Part shown: in pieces, positions 1-7,490 of the stretch
Layout of the letters: every line of letters starts with the position of its first letter
How positions within the stretch are numbered: position 1 is the first letter of the stretch
NCBI GenBank assembly: GCA_946886925.1
Contig: CAMPJQ010000029.1
Span: 1-12,087, forward strand
From: an uncultured Terrimonas sp.
GTDB lineage: Bacteria; Bacteroidota; Bacteroidia; Chitinophagales; Chitinophagaceae
DNA length: 12,087 nucleotides
Direction of reading: 5' to 3'
Notes under the pieces: model-generated
Told to the model about the DNA's origin: nothing
The model's input: the letters and a program-made list of their open reading frames with translations, nothing else
The model's database searches: none
Program-made: the position numbers and the translations under genes

Positions 1-3000
1 CGCTTTTTCAATATGAGCGTGTTCAAGTCCTAAATAACCCAGCCCCTGCAAATACAGGCAATGTATTTTATTGCGAAGATTGAGATCCGCATCAAAAACA
101 AGCAGATCAGGTAATGATACAGCGAAATAATCTATATGAACCTTATCATTGATATGATTTTTGCCGAAGTCAATCAGCCTGCTAAAAATTTGTATTGCTT
201 TCTGTTTTTCTCCCAGTTTATACCATGCGAGCCCCTGGTAAAAAATCTTATCGGGCTGCGGATCATTATAAAAGATTGCCTGCACCGGTTCCGCCATACC
301 CTGGGTTGCTTTCATAAAAAAATTGCGCGCTGTTTCTGCATCACCTAACTTTTCATACGCCAGGCCCTCCAGATAAAATAGGTCATTTTCCTGTACACCC
401 GATAACTTTCCTTCCCCCAGGTTTTCAGGATAGTGTTCGGCCTGTTCAAGCAGTTCAAGGGCCGATTTGGCATTTCCGTCTGCAAGTGCCTGTTTTGCCA
501 ATTCGATACAGGCAAGCAGGTATTTTCCTACTACTTTTCCTTCACCACCTTCCCATGGATGAAATTTATATTCAGCAAGCAGGTCTTTAGCTGTTTGATA
601 AGCTTCAAGGTGATTGTAAAGCATCACTCTTTCGAGGTACAGATCGTCTCTCGATCCTACAAGATGGAAATGGGTTTCAAGAAGCGACAGTCTTTCATGG
701 TGGGGCTTGTTAAGCTTTTTATACAACTGATCCAGTTCCATCAATACCCTGGCGTCGGAAGTATCTAAAGAAAACGCTTTTTCTAAAGAGGTAAGGGCTT
801 TTTGAGGATCGCTCAACTTGTTATAATAGGCGAGCGACAGGTTGCGGTGTGCTGTTGGAAAGCTGTCGTTAATCTGAACAGCGCGTTCCCAACATGCAAC
901 AGCCTCTTTGTAATGGCGCCTGTCGTACCAGAAATTCCCCAGCAGGTATGGCGCGTTTGCATCCTCAATATTTACCCGTTTTACCTCTTCAAGAACAATT
1001 ACATCCTCAATGCGGTTGGGAAAGCAATAGTCGGCCGACATGGATGCCGCTTTGCAGTAATATTCACTGCACTTTTGCTCATTCCCGCGCAGTGATTCAA
1101 ACCAGCCCATGTAATAAAAAACCATAGGGTAGGGCTTTTTTGCATGGGCAAGATAGACCTCAAAAAATTCAATAGCTTCATCATACAGCCCGGCATGAGC
1201 GTAATCGAAGGCGTACTCTATATAATTATGCACCCAGTTCCGGATCAGCCTGCAGAGTTGTTCTTTTGCCTGGTTGGCCAACTTTTGGTTTGTGTTCCGG
1301 AACAGTATGTTTTTTTCAAACAGGCAACCGAAATTGAATGGATCCAGGTCAATGGATTCATCAATCAGCGCGGCAGCTTTTTGTGTGTTGCCCTGCTTAC
1401 GGAGCAGCACAACTTTCAGGTGACGGGCTGTGTGACTATGGTAATTTCTGATCAATGATCTTTCTATTAATTCAAGCGCCTGTTCAAAGTCTTTATTGCC
1501 CGCAGCAATCCGCGCGAGATTAAGGAATCCGGCATGCTGCCACGCGTCATTCCATACACTTTTGTAAAAAAACGCAAAAGCCTCTTCATTCCTGCCCTGC
1601 AGTTTGAGTGACCACCCAAGGTTATAATAAGCTTCCCCGTCGTAAGGGTTAGGATTGCGCTGTGTAAGCGTTTTTACCGCAGCACGAAAATAAGGTTCGG
1701 CTGCCTTAAATTGTCCTCTTCGAAGCAGCCACAATCCCATAGCGTTATTATTCCGCACATCTGCCGGATCGCGGCGCAGCGCTTCCCGGTAATAATCGGT
1801 TGCTGTATATGTAGCGTGCCTGTATTGCTCAAGGTGAAGGCCGGTGAGGTATAATTGTTCTGTGCTTTCTACATCGCCTGGTTCTTTTGCCGCCTGTGCT
1901 GCAGGCGGTACTTCATAGTCAGTAACTTCTTCCTGCCGGTAGCTCACCAAAAGCTTTGCTGAAATGAGGTCTGTAACACGTGCAGTTACAGTTGCCGGGT
2001 TTATTTCTTTTTCGAAAACCACATGCCTTAAAAAAGGTGTTTCCGGCGATGAACTGAATTCCTCACTAAACAATACCTCGTCATTGGTTACCAGCTCAAT
2101 CTTTATATTATCAAATGGGGAGGTTACATATAGTTTTATCTCCGCCGTACTGCCATTGTATTCAACGTTTAAAATGGACTCTTTCGTTGCATTTTTCACC
2201 ATACCTACCTCGCTGTAAGGCATAAAATATTGTACAAAAGTTTTTTCCTCGTAGGGCTGTATCCACGAAAAATCGGGTTGGTTGTCAGTATAAACGCCCG
2301 TCATTAACTCTATATACGGACCGTCTTCATCTGTGAGGTTCGCATCCCAGGTGCGTCCAAATTCACCATTGCCCCATGTCCATTGCTTTTTACCAGGAGC
2401 GATGTGATGATCTGCCACATGCAACAGCCCGCCTTTGCTATCGTGCTCATATCCACCCATGAAGTTGTACTTAGAGCTTACCGCCATGTAGGAAGTTGGC
2501 ACAGGAATGTTTTTATACTTTGAAATATCAGTGCCGGGTGCATAATCTACTTTATAATAAACGCCTTTGGCTATAGGAAAGGATGATACATCTCTTTTGC
2601 CATGATCAAAAACAGCGTGCACGTCAGGTGGAAATACCGATTGATAATGATCGTTGACTTTTACTGCCGGGTTAGCCCACCATAAAAATGTTTGGGGAAA
2701 AGGCGTTCTGTTATATATTTTCCCTTTAACCTCAATATATGCTTTACCGGGATACAGGGTAAAGCCGGCCATGCCTTTTGTGCGGAACATCCGCTCCACT
2801 TCATTTACCCATATTGTTTTACTGCCATCCGGGTTCTCGGTAATGGTATAGTCAACCGGGTCAAACGTAGATGGCCGGTGGTGTTGCGGCCAGTTGAATT
2901 CGATGCCTCCGGATATCCATGGCCCTGTAAGACCTACAAGCGCCGGTTTAATGACCTGATTGTAATAAACAAAATGACGATTCTTTATTTTATCGAAAGC

Positions 3001-3249
3001 CATCTGGATACGACCACCTATTTGCGGGAGTATCATTAGCCTGATGTATTTGTTTTCAATATAAACCGCTGTGTAAGCTTTGTCTTTTTTTACATCGCAG
3101 ATCTTTTCGATCACGGCATGAGGGTAAACTACTCCACTGCTTCCCTGGTAAACCCGCTTTTCCAGGAACATAGGATTCTTCTCAGGCTGCCCTGTTTCAT
3201 ATGTTGGAATGATAACCTCTTCTTCCCATACTTTTACTGTGTCAATCAT
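1..3249 (-). CDS. DUF5107 domain protein with C-terminal tetratricopeptide (TPR) repeats, 3' end outside window
   Basis: The frame is open from the ATG at 3247-3249 down to base 1, giving 1083 codons with no stop, so the C-terminus lies outside the window. The start is set by the opening residues MIDTVKVWEEEVIIPTYE, which resemble the usual beginning of this family. Residues of about 35-340 form the DUF5107 region, with the motifs GPWISGGIEFNWPQH (109-123) and WWANPAV (190-196). Residues 345-460 look like a beta-rich linker. From about 464 onward there are many TPR-like helix pairs (for example YYNLGWSLKLQGRNEEAFAFF), continuing to the window edge. There is no signal peptide, so a cytoplasmic location is likely. 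The biochemical role of the family is not established. In my recollection such proteins are often encoded near carbohydrate-use genes, and the fold of the N-terminal part may be sugar-binding, but that is inference. The known part is close to the usual family length (about 1100 residues), so little is probably missing. It is divergent from the AraC gene at 3333. Confidence 0.92.
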   Translation of the reverse strand, partial: MIDTVKVWEEEVIIPTYETGQPEKNPMFLEKRVYQGSSGVVYPHAVIEKICDVKKDKAYTAVYIENKYIRLMILPQIGGRIQMAFDKIKNRHFVYYNQVIKPALVGLTGPWISGGIEFNWPQHHRPSTFDPVDYTITENPDGSKTIWVNEVERMFRTKGMAGFTLYPGKAYIEVKGKIYNRTPFPQTFLWWANPAVKVNDHYQSVFPPDVHAVFDHGKRDVSSFPIAKGVYYKVDYAPGTDISKYKNIPVPTSYMAVSSKYNFMGGYEHDSKGGLLHVADHHIAPGKKQWTWGNGEFGRTWDANLTDEDGPYIELMTGVYTDNQPDFSWIQPYEEKTFVQYFMPYSEVGMVKNATKESILNVEYNGSTAEIKLYVTSPFDNIKIELVTNDEVLFSEEFSSSPETPFLRHVVFEKEINPATVTARVTDLISAKLLVSYRQEEVTDYEVPPAAQAAKEPGDVESTEQLYLTGLHLEQYRHATYTATDYYREALRRDPADVRNNNAMGLWLLRRGQFKAAEPYFRAAVKTLTQRNPNPYDGEAYYNLGWSLKLQGRNEEAFAFFYKSVWNDAWQHAGFLNLARIAAGNKDFEQALELIERSLIRNYHSHTARHLKVVLLRKQGNTQKAAALIDESIDLDPFNFGCLFEKNILFRNTNQKLANQAKEQLCRLIRNWVHNYIEYAFDYAHAGLYDEAIEFFEVYLAHAKKPYPMVFYYMGWFESLRGNEQKCSEYYCKAASMSADYCFPNRIEDVIVLEEVKRVNIEDANAPYLLGNFWYDRRHYKEAVACWERAVQINDSFPTAHRNLSLAYYNKLSDPQKALTSLEKAFSLDTSDARVLMELDQLYKKLNKPHHERLSLLETHFHLVGSRDDLYLERVMLYNHLEAYQTAKDLLAEYKFHPWEGGEGKVVGKYLLACIELAKQALADGNAKSALELLEQAEHYPENLGEGKLSGVQENDLFYLEGLAYEKLGDAETARNFFMKATQGMAEPVQAIFYNDPQPDKIFYQGLAWYKLGEKQKAIQIFSRLIDFGKNHINDKVHIDYFAVSLPDLLVFDADLNLRNKIHCLYLQGLGYLGLEHAHIEKA

Positions 3250-3256
3250 ATAACAA

Positions 3257-3285
3257 ACTATAATTTTGAATGATTATCTTGTCAA
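3257..3285 (-). promoter_or_regulatory. Candidate promoter of the DUF5107-TPR gene
   Basis: Read on the minus strand, TTGACA (3285-3280) is followed after exactly 17 bases by TATAGT (3262-3257), a near-consensus sigma70-type pair. In Bacteroidota terms the same stretch offers TTTG as a -33 element and TATAGTTTG as a -7 element with one extra base. The predicted transcription start is at about 3250, immediately before the ATG at 3249, so the message would be nearly or fully leaderless. This is a sequence prediction only. Confidence 0.5.
3261..3268 (+). promoter_or_regulatory. Candidate -7 element (TAATTTTG) of the AraC gene
   Basis: TAATTTTG is a perfect match to the Bacteroidota -7 consensus TAnnTTTG and lies 65 bases before the 3333 start. 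No clear TTTG -33 element is seen upstream, and the sequence there is already inside the divergent gene. It overlaps the -10 region predicted for the opposite gene, so the two promoters could compete for polymerase. Confidence 0.35.
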
Positions 3286-3332
3286 AGTAAATGATCTTTC
3301 AAAACCGTACGATGGAGTAAAAGAGGGTTCTG

Positions 3333-4256
3333 ATGGACTATTATATGATCAAAAGGATTGCTATGACTCAGGCTGTCACCAGGAAAAAAGAGGGATTCAG
3401 CGGACAAAGGGCTATTGTTTTACCCAGGAAAGTACTTTCTGAAAGATGCGCCAAAAATGAAATCATTGGAACGTTATACATTACAGATATAGGCTACTAT
3501 CCCAAAGCGCGGCATCATTACCGCGAAAGGAATGCAGGAGCCGAGCAGCACATCCTCATTTATTGCTATAAAGGCCGCGGTACTATTATTTTGAACAATA
3601 AGCGGCTTGATATTGAGACCGGGGATTTTTTTATAATACCGGAAAAGAAGCCCCATATTTATATGGCCGATGAAAAAGATCCCTGGAGTATCTACTGGCT
3701 TCATTTTACGGGTACTGTTTCTGCACAAATTATTGCTGTAATTGAAAAGAATACCGGTTCGAAAGGATTTTTAAAACACAGTGAACAAACCATCAACCTT
3801 TTCAAAGAGATGTATACGCAGTTGGAGCGTGGCTACAGCAGGGATAATCTTATGTATGCCAATATGTGCTTATGGCATTTTCTTACAAGTATCATGTATA
3901 ATGAGAAATATGCCCCGCCCGGTAATAAGGAAGTAAAAGATGAGTTCAATGTGGCAATTGATTTTATGAAAAAAAATATTTCGGAAGTGCTGACTGTGGA
4001 AAAAATAGCGGCGGAAGCCAATCTCTCCGTCTCGCATTTTACTTATTTATTCAAAAATAAAACCGGCTTTACGCCAATTGAATATTTCAATCATCTGAAA
4101 ATACAGCAGGCCTGCCAATACTTGTTGTTCACGGAGCTTCGGGTAAAAGAGATATCTTACGAGCTGGGAATTGATGATCCTTACTATTTCACAAGAATAT
4201 TTACCAAAGTTATGGGCATGTCTCCAAATACCTATCGTGAAAAGCGTATACACTAA
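3333..4256 (+). CDS. AraC-family transcriptional regulator with N-terminal cupin sensor domain
   Basis: A 307-residue protein of typical AraC length. Residues of about 40-165 look like the AraC-type cupin ligand-binding domain (HHYRERNAGAEQHILIY, then a GDFFIIPEKKPH turn). The C-terminal 103 residues form the DNA-binding domain, with a first helix-turn-helix at about 220-245 and the second, followed by the typical MGMSPNTYR ending, at about 270-302. It should bind promoter DNA in the cytoplasm and respond to a small molecule, probably a sugar or related compound; the ligand is unknown. The divergent DUF5107 gene and the convergent aminotransferase gene are the obvious target candidates. Two starts are possible. 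ATG 3333 has a purine-rich AGAGGG upstream, and ATG 3363 has AAAGGA five bases before it. The family-like sequence begins at KKEGF, just after the second start, so 3363 may be the true one. The stop lies 4 bases from the stop of the convergent gene. Confidence 0.93.
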   Translation: MDYYMIKRIAMTQAVTRKKEGFSGQRAIVLPRKVLSERCAKNEIIGTLYITDIGYYPKARHHYRERNAGAEQHILIYCYKGRGTIILNNKRLDIETGDFFIIPEKKPHIYMADEKDPWSIYWLHFTGTVSAQIIAVIEKNTGSKGFLKHSEQTINLFKEMYTQLERGYSRDNLMYANMCLWHFLTSIMYNEKYAPPGNKEVKDEFNVAIDFMKKNISEVLTVEKIAAEANLSVSHFTYLFKNKTGFTPIEYFNHLKIQQACQYLLFTELRVKEISYELGIDDPYYFTRIFTKVMGMSPNTYREKRIH

Positions 4257-4260
4257 TTGC

Positions 4261-5619
4261 TTAATAACAATAGTCGTCAGCAATTTTCAGCGCTTCAGCA
4301 ATAATGCTCAGTCCCTCATCAATTTGTTCAACGGTAATGCAAAGCGGTGGCGCAATAAAAATATAATTCCACCGCACGAATGTATACATACCAAGTTTTC
4401 TCAGGCAGGCGGCTACCTCATTCATTATAGTCATTTCCGGCGGTTTCGCATTATATGGAGCCATTGGTTCTTTTGTGTGCTGGTTTTTAACCAGCTCAAT
4501 ACAACCGAGCAAACCTGTATTTCTAAAATCGCCGATGCTGGGATGAGCGGATTGCATTTCCTTTACACGTTTGTCAATATACTTTCCCATCTCCGCAGCA
4601 TTGGAAATCATGTTTTCGTCTTCATAAATTTTTAATACTTCCAGTGCGGCAGCGCAGCTTACCGGATGCGCGGAATAGGTTAATCCCAGCCATAGTACCT
4701 GGTCATCAAATCGGGCAGCAATTTTATCGCTCACCATTAATGCTCCAAGCGGTAAATAGCCAGCCGTTATTCCTTTAGCAGTAGCAATCATATCAGGAAT
4801 TACGTTATGAGCATTAACGCCAAACCAATGACCGGTTCTTCCAAAGCCGCTCATTACTTCGTCTGCGATAAATAAAATATCATACTTGTCGCACAGTGCT
4901 CTTACCTGCTTCAGGTATCCCTCAGGATATTTAATACAACCGGAAGTGCCGCTTTCTCCCTCCATTATTATCGCGGCAATTGTTTCCGGACCCTCAAACT
5001 GTATAACACGTTCAATATGTTTAGTGCATTCACGACCGCATGTATCAGGTCCTGGCTGCGACCAGGGGCAGCGATAGCAATAAGGATCTTCCAAATGAAC
5101 AATGTTTCCAACCTGTTGACTGTCGTGCGGTATCTTTCTCGGATCTCCACCTGCACTCATGGCTCCATAAGAAGCACCATGAAAAGCACGGTATCTCGCC
5201 AAAATTTTATGCTTGCCTGTATAAAGCCTTGCAAGCTTAATGGCGTTTTCAATGGATTCGGCACCACCCGTAGTAAATAAAGTTTTGGTTATACCTGGTG
5301 GTGTAATTTCCGCCAGCCTTTTGCCGAGGTCGCCGCGAGCCTTTGTAGCGCAAGACGGTGTAACGTAGCTCACCTGGTTCATTTGCTGCAATACGGCAGC
5401 AGCAACTCCTGGATGTCCATGGCCGATGTTGACATTCATTAACCCGGATGAAAAGTCAAGATATTTTTTCCCCTCGTAATCATAAAAATAAACACCTTCT
5501 CCTTTCTCCACAAGTATAGGATTAATTCCTTTTTGCTTACTCCATGAAAACAAGGTATAGTTGAGGTTGTCCTGAAGTATATCCGCATACAGTGTTCGCT
5601 GTGAAATATTTTCAGTCAT
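4261..5619 (-). CDS. Class III PLP-dependent aminotransferase (omega-amino acid:pyruvate type)
   Basis: A 452-residue protein, normal length for class III (Aminotran_3) enzymes. Visible landmarks are YFYDYEGKKYLDFSSG near the N-terminus, the phosphate-binding TTGGAESIENAIKLAR (116-131), the AFHGASYGAMSAGGDPRK stretch, the cofactor aspartate D253 in IADEVMSGFGRTG, and the Schiff-base lysine K282 in ATAKGITAGYLPLGA. Such enzymes move an amino group from an omega-amino or amino-sugar-like donor to pyruvate or 2-oxoglutarate in the cytosol. The sequence resembles the taurine/beta-alanine:pyruvate branch more than the ornithine branch, but the donor is not determinable here. Four cysteines, C181, C184, C194 and C198, form an unusual cluster between the HGASYG motif and the aspartate. 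The gene is followed 141 bp upstream by the DUF4832 gene on the same strand, and it converges on the AraC gene with a 4-bp gap. Confidence 0.93.
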   Translation of the reverse strand: MTENISQRTLYADILQDNLNYTLFSWSKQKGINPILVEKGEGVYFYDYEGKKYLDFSSGLMNVNIGHGHPGVAAAVLQQMNQVSYVTPSCATKARGDLGKRLAEITPPGITKTLFTTGGAESIENAIKLARLYTGKHKILARYRAFHGASYGAMSAGGDPRKIPHDSQQVGNIVHLEDPYCYRCPWSQPGPDTCGRECTKHIERVIQFEGPETIAAIIMEGESGTSGCIKYPEGYLKQVRALCDKYDILFIADEVMSGFGRTGHWFGVNAHNVIPDMIATAKGITAGYLPLGALMVSDKIAARFDDQVLWLGLTYSAHPVSCAAALEVLKIYEDENMISNAAEMGKYIDKRVKEMQSAHPSIGDFRNTGLLGCIELVKNQHTKEPMAPYNAKPPEMTIMNEVAACLRKLGMYTFVRWNYIFIAPPLCITVEQIDEGLSIIAEALKIADDYCY

Positions 5620-5692
5620 TTTAATGTATGATTTGAGTAATTATTAGCAAATATTGTTACATCATCCGCTATTTGTAAAACAATTAATCGTC

Positions 5693-5700
5693 CAAATCTA
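5693..5700 (-). promoter_or_regulatory. Candidate -7 element of the aminotransferase gene
   Basis: On the minus strand this reads TAGATTTG, a perfect TAnnTTTG match, 73 bases before the aminotransferase start. A matching TTTG at -33 is not evident. If real, the gene has its own promoter within the 140-bp gap (5620-5759), which otherwise is AT-rich and shows no clear terminator for the upstream gene. Confidence 0.35.
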
Positions 5701-5759
5701 AGATCAATTCAAGATACTTTTATGAATCTGTCCGGCTTTTAAAATCAAACAGGATATAA

Positions 5760-7241
5760 TCATTGTACTACAATTTCTCCGATCTTATAAAAACCTCCCG
5801 CTAGTTTCCTGCTATCTTTTATAGGCAGCTCAATAGCTTTATTATGGAAACCGCATTCATCCCGTAGCCCAATGGCTATGTCGTAAACGCCGGGCTGCAT
5901 GCTCTTGTCTATCGTTAATGGATGGTGCCCGGCAATGATCTCTCCCGGAAGCCAGTTGCGGCAATCTGAACCCGTTAGTTCCTGTACAAATCTTTTTCCA
6001 TCTGATTTACTGATCAGTGCAACACGCAAAATGAATTTATGATAAGCGGGCGCCACACCATGATTCTCCCAGGTGAGTCTCAAATAATTATGCGCACTGT
6101 TTTTACGCAGTGTATCCGGTAGCATAGCGAATTTTGGAAAATACCAGTAGCCGGCGATGTTTGTTATCTTTTTTGCGTACTCATAATTTTCACTGAGCCA
6201 TTCACGGGGATAATAATGAAATCCCACAAGCGAAGCATGCGTTTCGTATACGGCTTTCAGTAAGCCTTCACCATTGTTCCACATATTGCCTTTAACAACA
6301 TCGCCATAATGATCAGACTCAAGCACCACGGGCATCTTTTTATAGGTAGCGGAAAAAAGCTCAGGCGTGCGTATACATGACGGACCAAAGCCAAGATTTT
6401 TGTACCATTGCACATTTCCGCTGTCGTCCCTGAACCCAATGCCATTTTTTAAAGCATAGTCAAATATAATATAATCTGATCCGTCATCCGTATCGCGTTG
6501 TCCTATAGCATCATCGCTGATGATGAGCGTTGTTTTTTTATACCAGCGTTTATACAGGTCAATATGCTGTTTCAGTATCTCCACCGGAATATCCTTCCAG
6601 CCCGAATACGCGGTATGCGCTTCGCCCCAGTCGCCTAAGCTGCCGATATCAACATATTCCACCCAGGGTTTGCCATCGTAACGTTCCGCAAATGCCTTAT
6701 GAAAATTATTCAGCTTCTGTAAAAATACCGGATCATCATAATCCGGCGCCCAGGCTTTTATTTTTAAGTCTGGATGATTGAAGAAGTTGCCTTTCGCACC
6801 TGCAAGCCTAACCCATTCGGGGGTAGCGTATACAATATTGGTTTCTTTACAGGTAATGCGAAAAGAAACCGTATGTCCCCATTTTACCCATTTTTGAATA
6901 ATGGTATCTATCAGTGTCCAGTTATAAACGCCTTCTTTCGGTTCGAGATAACTCCATGCCAGCCTGAAATAAATATCATTTAATCCCGGGAAATCAGGCA
7001 GGGAATCATTGGCTGCCAGACGGTTTCCATAATTTGATATGCTGTTGCTGAAATAGTGAACGCTCCATCCTTTGTGCGGGTTTGAACAAACCTTAGCGCT
7101 GTCCCAATATTTCTCGAGATTAAAGAAAGTGCGGTTTTTATAAGTGCCCCTGCCCTTTTCAGGATCAGTGCCCAATGCCTGCGAAAAAGAAAGGGAATGG
7201 AACAGTAATAAGAATAAAACCGGAAAAACTACTTGTTTCAT
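5760..7241 (-). CDS. Secreted DUF4832-type protein, probable glycoside hydrolase-like TIM barrel
   Basis: A 493-residue protein with a clear signal peptide (MKQVVFPVLFLLLFHSLSFSQ, cleavage likely near residue 21), so it is exported to the periplasm or surface. Residues of about 50-370 look like a (beta/alpha)8 barrel: FRLAWSYLEPKEGVYNW (92-108) is a strand-turn motif seen in GH42/GH5-like enzymes, and DIGSLGDWGE places E207 at the usual acid/base position. E308 in VVLESDHYG is a plausible nucleophile. The final 110 residues or so (from about 380) look like the beta-sandwich typical of DUF4832 proteins. A role in splitting glycosidic bonds outside the cytoplasm is inferred from fold and placement of acids; no substrate can be given. 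It lies on the same strand as the M14-type gene upstream and the aminotransferase downstream, with gaps of 249 and 140 bp, so one operon is uncertain. Confidence 0.85.
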   Translation of the reverse strand: MKQVVFPVLFLLLFHSLSFSQALGTDPEKGRGTYKNRTFFNLEKYWDSAKVCSNPHKGWSVHYFSNSISNYGNRLAANDSLPDFPGLNDIYFRLAWSYLEPKEGVYNWTLIDTIIQKWVKWGHTVSFRITCKETNIVYATPEWVRLAGAKGNFFNHPDLKIKAWAPDYDDPVFLQKLNNFHKAFAERYDGKPWVEYVDIGSLGDWGEAHTAYSGWKDIPVEILKQHIDLYKRWYKKTTLIISDDAIGQRDTDDGSDYIIFDYALKNGIGFRDDSGNVQWYKNLGFGPSCIRTPELFSATYKKMPVVLESDHYGDVVKGNMWNNGEGLLKAVYETHASLVGFHYYPREWLSENYEYAKKITNIAGYWYFPKFAMLPDTLRKNSAHNYLRLTWENHGVAPAYHKFILRVALISKSDGKRFVQELTGSDCRNWLPGEIIAGHHPLTIDKSMQPGVYDIAIGLRDECGFHNKAIELPIKDSRKLAGGFYKIGEIVVQ

Positions 7242-7317
7242 GCTGCTTTTATTATGCTTAATAATGAAGAGTACGTAGTCAGTGTCATATTTGTCATAAG
7301 AAGGCGTGTTTTTTGAA

Positions 7318-7450
7318 GCTGTCTCAAAAGGTCTGGATTAGAAAATATGCCACTAAGATTCAAAATTCTGATCTTCAGCTTTTATTTTCTTCGTGCCTGC
7401 CCGTCCGGTTCAGGCGGGCCTTTGTGGCAAAAAATTACTTTTTAGGCAGC
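7318..7450. repeat. MITE-like element with terminal inverted repeats and a nested GC-rich hairpin
   Basis: The left end GCTGTCTCAAAAGG (7318-7331) and the inverted right end GCTGCCTAAAAAGT (7450-7437) match at 11 of 14 positions. Further in, TGCCACTAAG (left) faces CTTTGTGGCA (right), so most of the 133 bp can fold on itself. Near the right side lies a GC-rich palindromic patch (about 7396-7420, GCCCG facing CGGGC), resembling the REP-like motif CCCGCCTGAACCGGACGGGC common in Bacteroidota. There is no reading frame inside and no clear target-site duplication. It fills most of the gap between the DUF4832 and M14 genes. Whether it is mobile, a relic, or a terminator-like structure cannot be decided from one copy. 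Confidence 0.6.
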
Positions 7451-7490
7451 CCCTATTGTTTTAATGATTTCCGTAATTTTTGTACATAAG

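Noticed and set aside
433..768. Plus-strand open frames across 1-3040
   Set aside because: They lie opposite the continuous 1083-codon DUF5107-TPR frame, which has recognisable motifs throughout; the plus-strand products have none.
464..1860. Repeats in the TPR-coding region as a DNA repeat or CRISPR array
   Set aside because: The repetition is at the protein level only (degenerate TPR units); there are no repeated DNA units with spacers.
4171..4635. 154-codon plus-strand frame spanning the AraC 3' end and aminotransferase
   Set aside because: It crosses two well-supported genes in other frames and shows no family features.
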